Assembly: GCA_947259435.1 (NCBI GenBank)
Contig: CAMYMP010000125.1
Location: 1-9,732 of the forward strand
Direction of reading: 5' to 3'
Source: an uncultured Woeseiaceae bacterium
GTDB taxonomy: Bacteria; Pseudomonadota; Gammaproteobacteria; Woeseiales; Woeseiaceae
DNA: 9,732 bases
A model generated the notes under the pieces. The model made no database searches and had not been told where the DNA came from. It saw nothing but the letters and a program-made list of their open reading frames with translations. The position numbers and the translations under genes were made by a program. Below are positions 1 to 6,791 of the stretch, in pieces. Every line of letters starts with the position of its first letter. The first letter of the stretch is position 1.

Positions 1-1
1 C

Positions 2-154
2 TACGTCAAGGGCACGGGCATCGGTACGCTTGCTGCAATGATGCTGCCATACTCGCTCTGGATCTTAAGCACCTGGACCGTGTTCCTGCTGATCTACTAC
101 GCGATCGGCTTGCCCCTCGGTTTCGGAGCAAGCTACACGTATCCGCCATCCTAG
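2..154 (+). CDS. AbgT-family transporter, C-terminal end (partial)
   Basis: This is the last 50 codons of a membrane protein whose start lies outside the window. The frame opens with YVKGTGIGTLAAMMLPYSLW and continues into a hydrophobic helix (WTVFLLIYYAIGLPLG) before a short polar tail and a TAG stop. The pattern GxGTLxxxMLPYS, then a tryptophan-containing membrane helix, then GLPLG, matches from memory the C-terminal end of AbgT-family transporters. That family includes the p-aminobenzoyl-glutamate importer AbgT and the drug exporter MtrF. Substrate and direction cannot be read from this fragment. The stop codon lies only 10 bases before the next gene and its last two bases are part of that gene's ribosome binding site, so the two are probably co-transcribed. 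The family call rests on a short piece. Confidence 0.72.
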   Translation, partial: YVKGTGIGTLAAMMLPYSLWILSTWTVFLLIYYAIGLPLGFGASYTYPPS

Positions 155-157
155 GAG
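153..157 (+). promoter_or_regulatory. Ribosome binding site of the HerA-like ATPase gene
   Basis: AGGAG sits 7 bases before a GTG codon at 165 and overlaps the stop codon of the upstream transporter gene. It fixes GTG-165 as the start and suggests translational coupling between the two genes. Confidence 0.75.
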
Positions 158-164
158 TCGTTTC

Positions 165-2561
165 GTGCAGGATTTCGAGAAACTCGGCGCTTTCTATCTC
201 GGCAAGCGCTTCGACACAGACAACGACAAGCTCACAGATGAGCTGGTCCTGTACGACGCCAAAGACCTGACGACGCATGCCGTGATTATCGGCATGACCG
301 GCTCTGGCAAGACCGGTCTCGGCATCGGCATGCTCGAAGAAGCCGCGCTTGACCATATCCCGGTCATAGCATTGGATCCAAAAGGCGATATGGGAAACCT
401 TCTGCTCACGTTCCCGAAGCTCAAGCCCGAAGACTTTCGGCCGTGGGTCAATGCCCGTGCCGCAACCGACAAGGGGCAGACTCCGGACGAATATGCCAGC
501 GCGCAGGCAGCGCTGTGGAAAAAAGGCCTCGGCCAATGGGGCCAGACCGGCGAACGCATCGCGCAGCTGCGCAAGAATGTAGACCTTGCCATCTACACTC
601 CCGGCAGCAACGCCGGGCTGCCAATCTCGGTCCTGCAGTCGTTCGCTGCGCCCGACGCGGCGCTTATCGACGACGTCGATTTGTACCGCGAGAGAGTGCA
701 GGCGACAGCAACCGGCATACTAACGTTGCTGGGTATCGATGCGGACCCGGTTGCAAGCCGTGAGCATATCCTCATATCGCGGCTGCTCGATCACGCCTGG
801 CGCGCCGGGCGTGACCTCGATGTCGCGAGCCTGATCGCCGAGATTCAGGATCCGCCGATCAGCAAAGTTGGCGTCATGACGCTGGACTCGTTTTTCCCGG
901 CGAAAGATCGTTTCGCGCTGGCGATGCGCCTGAATAACCTGCTTGCGGCGCCGGGCTTCGAATCCTGGATGGAGGGCGAGCCGCTCAACACGAAGAACCT
1001 CCTGTATACGACCGAGGGCAGGCCAAGGATTTCAGTCATGTCGATTGCGCACCTCGACGACGCGCAGCGCATGTTCTTCGTGTCGATGCTGCTGAATGAC
1101 CTGATTGGCTGGATGCGCGCGCAGCAGGGCACGTCGAGCTTGCGCGCAATTCTCTACATGGACGAAATCTTCGGCTATATGCCGCCTGTTGCGAACCCGC
1201 CCTCCAAGAACCTGTTTCTGACTTTGCTGAAACAAGCGCGCGCATATGGCCTCGGCCTCGTGTTGGCAACCCAGAACCCCGTGGACCTCGATTACAAAGG
1301 GCTCTCAAACACGGGCACGTGGTTTATCGGCCGGCTGCAAACGGAACGTGACAAGGCAAGGGTCATGGAAGGCCTCGAAGGCGCAAGCGGTGGCGACTTC
1401 GACAAGCAGAAGATGGAACGCACGCTAGCCGGCTTGGGAAAACGGCGCTTTTTGTTGCACAACGTGCATGAAGACGAAGCCGTCGTGTTCAATACGCGCT
1501 GGGTCTTGTCCTATCTGGCGGGGCCACTGACGCGCAGCAGCATCAAAGCACTGATGTCGCACATCAAGGCCAAGAGCGACGCGGCGCTTCGCGCAATAAG
1601 CAAGCCAAAGAGCGCCAGCAATACCGCCGCTCCGTCTCTGCCGCCGGCTATCGAACAGTATTATGTGCCGGGCGACGGCGATAACATCGTCTATCACCCT
1701 CGGCTTATCGCAGCTGCCGATATTCTCTTCAACAGTGCGCGATACAACATCGAAGACGAGCGCAATTACGTCTACACGGTGGAATACGACGACGGCCCGG
1801 TAAGCATCGACTGGGACAACGGTGAAGCAATTACGATCAACGTCGATGGTCTTGGTGATCAGGGACTGGAGGGCGCAGAGTATGCAGACTGTCCGCAGTG
1901 CGCCGCTGTTGCCAAGAATTACACGGCATGGAAAAGGGATTTCAAGCGCTGGATACGCCAGACGGAAACGATTTCTTTGTATCGTAGCAAACGCTTCAAG
2001 CTTGCATCAGAAGGCGGCGAGACTGAGGGAGATTTTCGCGCGCGGCTGCAAACTGTTGCAAATGAAAAGCGCGATCAGGCGATTGCAAAACTTCGCAAAC
2101 GTTACGCCACCAAAGCAACGACTCTGGAGAACCGCTTGTTGCGTGCTCAGCAGGCCGTCGAGCGGGAATCACAGCAGGCCAGCAAAAAGAGGCTCGATAC
2201 GGCCGTCTCTTTCGGCACCGCTATTCTCGGGGCGGTGCTGGGCCGCAAGCGTCTGTCGAGTGCGTCGGCCAGCAAGATTGGCACCGCCATCAAGACCGCG
2301 AGCGGTGCGCGCAAGGAATCTGCAGACATCAAACGCGCTGAACAGACGGCGCTCAAAGTGAAAGCGGACCTGGAAGCACTGAACCGCGATCTTGAAAAAG
2401 AAGTCGCGGCGCTCGACACGGCATTCGATGCGCAGGCTGAGGAGCTTGATGAAATCGTCGTGCGCGCCAAGAGCACTGATATCCACGTACCAGTAGTCGG
2501 CTTGGCCTGGATGCCCTATCAGGCGGATGAAAAAGGCCGCCTGCGGCCCGTCTGGAGCTAA
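165..2561 (+). CDS. HerA-like ATP-binding protein (DUF87 type) with coiled-coil tail
   Basis: A 798-residue P-loop ATPase with a GTG start supported by AGGAG 7 bases upstream. The Walker A motif GMTGSGKT is at residues 43-50, followed by the typical ALDPKGD at 69-75. Walker B is ILYMDE at 329-334, and a sensor-like LATQNP lies at 367-372. This order is that of HerA/VirB4/TraD-type hexameric motors, in which DUF87 forms the core. The C-terminal third (about 490-798) is not a standard HerA part. It holds one CPQC pair (576-579), long charged helices that look like coiled coil (about 622-680 and 715-768), and between them a glycine/alanine-rich hydrophobic stretch (about 681-705). No signal peptide is visible, so it is probably cytoplasmic. 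Family relatives move DNA or proteins; the substrate here is unknown. The gene ends tail to tail with the Kazal gene, the two stops overlapping by 4 bases. The ATPase class is secure, the role is not. Confidence 0.85.
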   Translation: MQDFEKLGAFYLGKRFDTDNDKLTDELVLYDAKDLTTHAVIIGMTGSGKTGLGIGMLEEAALDHIPVIALDPKGDMGNLLLTFPKLKPEDFRPWVNARAATDKGQTPDEYASAQAALWKKGLGQWGQTGERIAQLRKNVDLAIYTPGSNAGLPISVLQSFAAPDAALIDDVDLYRERVQATATGILTLLGIDADPVASREHILISRLLDHAWRAGRDLDVASLIAEIQDPPISKVGVMTLDSFFPAKDRFALAMRLNNLLAAPGFESWMEGEPLNTKNLLYTTEGRPRISVMSIAHLDDAQRMFFVSMLLNDLIGWMRAQQGTSSLRAILYMDEIFGYMPPVANPPSKNLFLTLLKQARAYGLGLVLATQNPVDLDYKGLSNTGTWFIGRLQTERDKARVMEGLEGASGGDFDKQKMERTLAGLGKRRFLLHNVHEDEAVVFNTRWVLSYLAGPLTRSSIKALMSHIKAKSDAALRAISKPKSASNTAAPSLPPAIEQYYVPGDGDNIVYHPRLIAAADILFNSARYNIEDERNYVYTVEYDDGPVSIDWDNGEAITINVDGLGDQGLEGAEYADCPQCAAVAKNYTAWKRDFKRWIRQTETISLYRSKRFKLASEGGETEGDFRARLQTVANEKRDQAIAKLRKRYATKATTLENRLLRAQQAVERESQQASKKRLDTAVSFGTAILGAVLGRKRLSSASASKIGTAIKTASGARKESADIKRAEQTALKVKADLEALNRDLEKEVAALDTAFDAQAEELDEIVVRAKSTDIHVPVVGLAWMPYQADEKGRLRPVWS

Positions 2562-3421
2562 TCGCCGACGCAGGCCCCTGCATACGCTTTGTCGATGCCG
2601 GCATTTTCGAGCTGGCACTCGTTTTCGTAGGTCGCGCCGTCCAAACCACAGACCGGCGCATAGACTCTTGGGCAGTTTCTTCCTTGCCCCTCGCACATGC
2701 CGGCATAGTCGATACGAATGCCGCGCCTTTCCGCCTGGCACGCGTTACTGTAAGTCAGGCCGTCGGACGCACAGACTGGTACGAAAATGCTCGGGCACGG
2801 CCGAACGTTGCAGATTCCAGGCGTGAATGCGGTCACCTCTGCTTTGTCGGCGTGACACGCGTTGTCGTAGGTCACGCCGTCATTACCGCAAACCGGCGCG
2901 AACACCTTCGGACAGTTTTCCACGTCGCAAATGCCCTTGCGCTGCACCGGCACGCGCGCCGCATCGGCCTCGCAGCGATTCAGATACGTGCGGCCGTTCA
3001 TGCCACAGACCGGATCTTCGATGCTCGGACAGCCGCTTGCCGTACACGAACCGAGGCCGGCGACCATCATACCGGCCAGACCGGCAAAACATTCATTTAT
3101 GTAGGTGTTGCCGTCGATTCCACAGACAGGGTCGAACTCTTCACTGCAGCCTGACTCACCGCTCTGGCACATACCCTGGCTCGCGACCTCGACACCGGCG
3201 ACACCGGCGACACAGGTATTGCTGTATGTCTGGCCATCGCTGCCGCACACGGGCTCGTAGTCTGCTGTGCAGGCGACATCCTCTGCCTGCGGCCCCGGCA
3301 CGGAATCATCATTCTCGGCAAGCAAGAGATACGAATCCTGTTCGCTGGCGCCAGTGGCCGCCGAGCTCGAAAACAGCAGCACCAGCAGCGCCAGCCACGT
3401 TTCTGTGAGCCGCTGCTTCAT
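2558..3421 (-). CDS. Secreted six-domain Kazal-type protease inhibitor
   Basis: A 287-residue protein with an N-terminal signal peptide (basic start MKQR, hydrophobic core about 9-19, likely cleavage near ATGA at 22-25) and no lipobox, so it should be periplasmic or secreted. After an acidic linker come six Kazal domains at residues 51-85, 92-126, 131-165, 170-204, 209-243 and 250-284. Each carries PVC[GA]-x-[DN]-G-x-TY-x-N-x-C. All 24 cysteines lie in these domains with identical spacing C-x7-C-x10-C-x14-C. Kazal domains block serine proteases through an exposed loop after the first of these cysteines. Classical domains have six cysteines; here the first and fifth, which bond to each other, are missing from every copy. 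The gene follows the yibQ-like gene after 44 bases on the same strand, with a weak ribosome binding site, so it may be the last gene of the envelope operon or have its own promoter. The target protease is unknown. Confidence 0.9.
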   Translation of the reverse strand: MKQRLTETWLALLVLLFSSSAATGASEQDSYLLLAENDDSVPGPQAEDVACTADYEPVCGSDGQTYSNTCVAGVAGVEVASQGMCQSGESGCSEEFDPVCGIDGNTYINECFAGLAGMMVAGLGSCTASGCPSIEDPVCGMNGRTYLNRCEADAARVPVQRKGICDVENCPKVFAPVCGNDGVTYDNACHADKAEVTAFTPGICNVRPCPSIFVPVCASDGLTYSNACQAERRGIRIDYAGMCEGQGRNCPRVYAPVCGLDGATYENECQLENAGIDKAYAGACVGD

Positions 3422-3465
3422 CGATTTGTGAATTCGTCTGTCATCTCTGTGTTAGAGCACACTAT

Positions 3466-4215
3466 TCATATGCGGTTCAATTGCATCGCAATCAACTCGC
3501 TGATCGAGACCAACTCGAAACCCTGCTCGCGCAACTTCGGGAGTTCGCGTTCGAGCACCTCCAGCGTTTCCGGAAAAGGATGTCCGATCGCCACCGCTGT
3601 ACCGCGTTTGCGGGCCATTTTCTTTAAGCGTTCGAGCTCGCGGACGACCGCCTCTGTTGCTCGGTCATGATCCAGAAACACATCGCGCCTGATCGCCGTG
3701 ACGCCAGTCTCGGCCGCGATCTGCAGAGCGATGCTCTCGTGAGTCGTGTAGCTGTCTATGAAGAACAGGTCCTCTCGCTGACGAATCGCCTCCATCAGCC
3801 ACCCCATGTGCCCCGGATGCCGCGTCAGGAGGCTGCCGCGATGACTGCTAACACCAACCGCAAACGGCACCGCTGCTATGGCATCGGCAAAGGTGGCGTG
3901 AAAAGCCGTTCGGCTCATGTCGAGCATCAGTGCGCCGGGCTCCGCCGGCCCGTCGTGGCCGACAGACTCCAGTGGCAAATGCAGCAGCACCTCCTTGCCA
4001 CGCTCATGCGCTATGCGGGCCAGCCGTTGCCCTCTTGGCGTACCGGGGAGCACGGCAAAAGCTACCGGGCCCGGCAGATCGATGGCGCGGCGACCAGCCT
4101 CGAACTGATAACCCAGGTCGTCAATGATAATAGCGATACGGGGTCGCGTTTCGGCGGCGCTTTGCGCCACCAGCAGCGTCATCGCCGCCGCAAGCAAGAA
4201 CCGCACTACCGTCAT
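3466..4215 (-). CDS. yibQ: YibQ-like divergent polysaccharide deacetylase family protein
   Basis: A 249-residue exported protein of the divergent polysaccharide deacetylase family (Polysacc_deac_2, YibQ). Residues 1-21 form a signal peptide ending near AQSAA. The mature part shows the family landmarks in order: IIIDDLG (29-35), FAVLPGTP (53-60), HLPLE (79-83), GVSSHRGS (121-128), FIDS (152-155), RRDVFLDH (176-183) and AIGHP (209-213). The fold is that of NodB-type carbohydrate deacetylases, but the substrate of YibQ proteins is not established. In E. coli the GVSSHRGS segment reads, from memory, GINNHMGS, so this copy varies at that site. The start ATG overlaps the stop of the upstream protease gene as ATGA, the usual sign of translational coupling. 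In E. coli yibQ also follows envC. Family is secure; enzymatic activity is inferred. Confidence 0.88.
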   Translation of the reverse strand: MTVVRFLLAAAMTLLVAQSAAETRPRIAIIIDDLGYQFEAGRRAIDLPGPVAFAVLPGTPRGQRLARIAHERGKEVLLHLPLESVGHDGPAEPGALMLDMSRTAFHATFADAIAAVPFAVGVSSHRGSLLTRHPGHMGWLMEAIRQREDLFFIDSYTTHESIALQIAAETGVTAIRRDVFLDHDRATEAVVRELERLKKMARKRGTAVAIGHPFPETLEVLERELPKLREQGFELVSISELIAMQLNRI

Positions 4216-5460
4216 AATGCTTTGCTATGCATTACCTGTTCGCGCTGCAGCCGCTCGATGGCCTCGATTAGCTGCACATCCTGCTCCGGATCCACAATGC
4301 CCGCGAGGCTCAAATCCGGAAAGCCCGGCGTGTTCTCGACGTATACATCCGGCGTAATGCCGGTTTCATGAATCGAGTCGCCGGACGGCGTGTAATAGCG
4401 TGAGGTTGTAAGTTTGATAGCGCGACCCTTCGACAAGGGCATCACGGTTTGGACCAGCCCCTTACCGAACGTCGCCGTGCCGACGACGATTGCCCGGCCG
4501 TGGTCCTGCAACGCACCTGCTACGATTTCGGCGGCCGACGCAGAGCCGTCGTTGACGAGAACAATCATTTCGGCGCCGTCCAGAACGTCGCCGCGATGTG
4601 CCGAGCGACGAAAGCGGGAATCCACTGTGCGGCCATCCGCGGTCACAATGACGCCCGCGTTAAGAAACAGGTCCGACACGTCGACAGCCGCGTCGAGCAC
4701 TCCGCCCGGATTGTTGCGCAGATCCAGGACCAGCCCGTCGAGCATGCCCTCAGCATCATGCTGCATCTTGTCGATAGCCCGACTCAGTTCGCGCGCCGTA
4801 GTCTCACTGAATTGGTTTACGCGGACATAGCCAAATGACGGGCCGAGAATTTCATGGTGCACGCTGGCAACACGAATAACCTCTCGGCGCATCTCATGCT
4901 CAATCGCTTCTTCGTTGCGCAGCACGGTAACGCTGATCTTCGACCCGGCAGGCCCGCGCATGCGTCTTCGACCCGGCAGGCCCGCGCATGCGCCCAATAG
5001 TTTTCTGTAGATTGTCCGCGTCGACGGCGACACCATCGACGGCAATAATCTGATCGCCGCTGCGCAAACCTGACCTCGCCGCGGGCGAACCTGCCATTGG
5101 TGTTATGACTTTGATGATGCCGTCTTTGTCATTGACCTCGATACCGATGCCCGTGTAACTGCCCGTCGTGCTGACGCGTATATCGCGGTACTCGTCTGCA
5201 TCAAGATATTGTGAATGCGCATCAAGATTACTCACCATGCCGCGGATGGCGCTGTCGAGTAATTCCCTGTCATCTATCGGTTCGACATAATCACGCTTGA
5301 CGCGATTCATAACCTCGGCTAACAGGCGCGCCTGCTCCCAGGCCAGTTCCTCGTTCTGAGGCTGATGCCTGTCGGCCATCAGGCCACCGCTCAACGACAG
5401 GCTAAAGCCCATCACGGTGCCGACTACCACAACCAGAATCGCTCTGGTTTTCAATAACAT
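4212..5460 (-). pseudogene. ctpA: CtpA/Prc-type S41 carboxyl-terminal processing protease, frameshifted
   Basis: Two overlapping frames together make one S41 protease. The N-terminal frame (5460-4900, 186 codons) has a signal anchor (about 6-25), the S41 N-terminal helices (LDAHSQYLD at 79-87) and a PDZ domain with GIGIEV (104-109). After residue K165 it runs out of frame for 21 residues and stops at 4900. The C-terminal frame (open from 5045 to 4212) carries the protease domain. The break is a perfect 28-bp tandem duplication at 4937-4992. Removing one copy gives a continuous 406-residue protein, a normal family length, reading GPAGSKISVTVLRN across the joint. In that numbering Ser299 (GSASAAE), Lys324 (FGKG) and Gln328 align with Ser430, Lys455 and Gln459 of E. 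coli Prc. AGGGAGA lies 5 bases before the ATG at 5460. It sits between envC and yibQ, as ctpA does in Pseudomonas. As read, neither fragment holds both PDZ and catalytic residues. It could be a true mutation or an assembly error. Confidence 0.88.
4937..4992. repeat. Perfect 28-bp tandem duplication inside the protease gene
   Basis: Copies at 4937-4964 and 4965-4992 are identical over all 28 bases; each begins TCTTCGACCC and ends CGCATGCG, itself an 8-base palindrome. Twenty-eight is not a multiple of three, so the extra copy shifts the reading frame of the S41 protease gene at its residue 166. Confidence 0.97.
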
Positions 5461-5465
5461 ACATG

Positions 5466-5472
5466 TCTCCCT
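5466..5472 (-). promoter_or_regulatory. Ribosome binding site of the S41 protease gene
   Basis: On the minus strand AGGGAGA stands 5 bases before the ATG at 5460. Another ATG lies 4 bases upstream (5464-5462) but is in a different frame, so the 5460 start, which begins the signal anchor MLLKTRAIL, is preferred. Confidence 0.65.
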
Positions 5473-5558
5473 GATGAGCTTATCACGGCACCCGACCGCA
5501 CAGGCCCACTGACGATAACATAGCGTCCGGAATGCGCCTACAGGCGCCCGTCACGTTT

Positions 5559-6719
5559 TCACTGCCCCGGCCGGCGGGTGACCCATTGCGTCGGATTCAT
5601 GGGTTGGGTGCCGCGACGCAGTTCGAAGTAGAGACTGGATTGCGCCTGACCGCCACTGTCGCCCACCGTCGCGATGACGTCTCCAGGTGCAACCCAGTCA
5701 CCGGTGTTCTTGAGGATCGTTTCGTTGTATCCATACAACGTCATATAACTCTCGCCGTGATCGACGATGACAAGCAGGCCCAACCCTGCCAGCCAGTCGG
5801 CAAATACGACGCGTCCGTGATATACGGAACGGACTTCACGCCCCCGTGGCGCCGCTAGCACGACACCGTTCCATTTCAACTGTCCGCCCACGCGCGGTTG
5901 CCCGAAGTCATGTGTCAGCGCTCCTGCGACGGGCCAGGTTAGCCGACCTTTGTGCTCGCTAAACGGCTCCTCGGAGCTAATCGGGTAGTCCGACAATATA
6001 CTCGTGAGTTCGGCGATCAGCCGCGACAGGTCTTTTTCCTGCGCCGCCAGTCGTTCCACCTCGCGTCCTTCATCGACGATCCTCACCTTGAGGCTCGCAA
6101 GCAGTTTTTGCCGTTTTTCCTGCGCATTGTTGAGTTTGGTCAGTTCCGCGTATCGAGTCTTCGCGAGGTCAGCGATTCGCGCCTCTTCGGCGGCAAGCTC
6201 GCCGCGCAGCGCGGCGAGCTTGCGTATTGTCGAGCTGACGGCCTCGATGTTATTGGCACGAAAGTCGTTGAAGTATCCGTAGTAAGCCATGAGCCGCCCA
6301 AGCGTGGCCGGGTCCTGCTGGTTCAGGAGTAATTTGATTCTCTCCTGGCTGCCGCTCATATAGGCCGCACGAACCTGCCCGGCGAGCTCCTGCGACTCTT
6401 CGTCGAGCTCGGCCTCCAGGTTTGCCAGCTCTGTATCAAGTTTGGCCTTGCGCTTGGTGCTGTACTCGCGCTCACGCTCCAGCTCCTTGAGCCGAATACG
6501 CTTCTCGGCTATCGAGATTTCAGCTTCCTGCAGCTCCGCTGTGACGCGATCGCGAGCTACCGCGCTTTTGTCCATACTGCGCTTCAGCTCACTGATGCGG
6601 TCGCGAACTTCCTCCAGCTCTTGTTCCTTGACCTTGGCCAGCTCGCCCTCGGGGGCCTGTGCAGCGGAATGCGCGGCCAGCATCAGCAAGAACAATAAAG
6701 CGAGCCTGAGCGGTTTCAT
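5559..6719 (-). CDS. envC: EnvC-like murein hydrolase activator, degenerate LytM domain
   Basis: A 386-residue periplasmic protein. I start it at the ATG at 6719, which begins a clear signal peptide (MKPLRLALLFLLMLAAHSAAQA, cleavage near residue 20-22). The frame remains open upstream to 7043, but that 108-residue extension is not signal-like and lies antisense to the rhodanese gene. Two long coiled-coil segments (about 25-115 and 155-245) are followed by a C-terminal LytM/M23 domain (about 258-378). The zinc ligands of active M23 enzymes are missing: the usual HxG..D site reads KWNGVVLAAP (282-291), and the final HxH reads SLYFELRRG (362-370). This matches E. coli EnvC, which is not an enzyme but switches on the amidases AmiA and AmiB at the division septum. 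Membership in a yibQ-containing operon fits. The protease gene follows after a 98-base gap. No clear ribosome binding site precedes this start. Confidence 0.9.
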   Translation of the reverse strand: MKPLRLALLFLLMLAAHSAAQAPEGELAKVKEQELEEVRDRISELKRSMDKSAVARDRVTAELQEAEISIAEKRIRLKELEREREYSTKRKAKLDTELANLEAELDEESQELAGQVRAAYMSGSQERIKLLLNQQDPATLGRLMAYYGYFNDFRANNIEAVSSTIRKLAALRGELAAEEARIADLAKTRYAELTKLNNAQEKRQKLLASLKVRIVDEGREVERLAAQEKDLSRLIAELTSILSDYPISSEEPFSEHKGRLTWPVAGALTHDFGQPRVGGQLKWNGVVLAAPRGREVRSVYHGRVVFADWLAGLGLLVIVDHGESYMTLYGYNETILKNTGDWVAPGDVIATVGDSGGQAQSSLYFELRRGTQPMNPTQWVTRRPGQ

Positions 6720-6731
6720 GATTCGGCAGTT

Positions 6732-6740
6732 TGGTATAAT
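6732..6740 (+). promoter_or_regulatory. Extended -10 promoter for the rhodanese-secB-gpsA operon
   Basis: TGGTATAAT is a perfect TATAAT (6735-6740) with the TGN extension typical of sigma-70 promoters that need little -35 contact. It lies in the 72-base divergent gap between envC and the rhodanese gene, 51 bases before the rhodanese ATG. No good -35 box is present at the expected distance. The promoter for envC on the other strand was not identified with confidence. Confidence 0.5.
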
Positions 6741-6791
6741 GCGGTCTTTGCCACAACCCGGGCGCCACATCTGACGCCCCGAAAACAGTTC

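Noticed and set aside
2169..2741. Minus-strand open frame of 190 codons across the end of the ATPase gene
   Set aside because: It is antisense to clear coding sequence, spans two unrelated genes, is rich in arginine, and shows no recognisable domain.
3190..3216. Three 9-base repeats of CGACACCGG type in the Kazal gene
   Set aside because: They encode a Val-Ala-Gly stretch, and the repeat is the same length as the matching part of the other Kazal domains, so no expansion is seen.
2827..3408. Plus-strand open frame of 193 codons
   Set aside because: It is the shadow of the Kazal gene; its repeated arginine-rich look mirrors the repeated Kazal coding sequence.
3667..4371. Plus-strand open frame of 234 codons
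   Set aside because: It lies antisense to the yibQ-like and protease genes, whose minus-strand products show conserved motifs; it has none.
5534..5547. Small inverted repeat GCGCC/GGCGC between envC and the protease gene
   Set aside because: The stem is only 5 base pairs with no T-run on either side, so it does not support a terminator.
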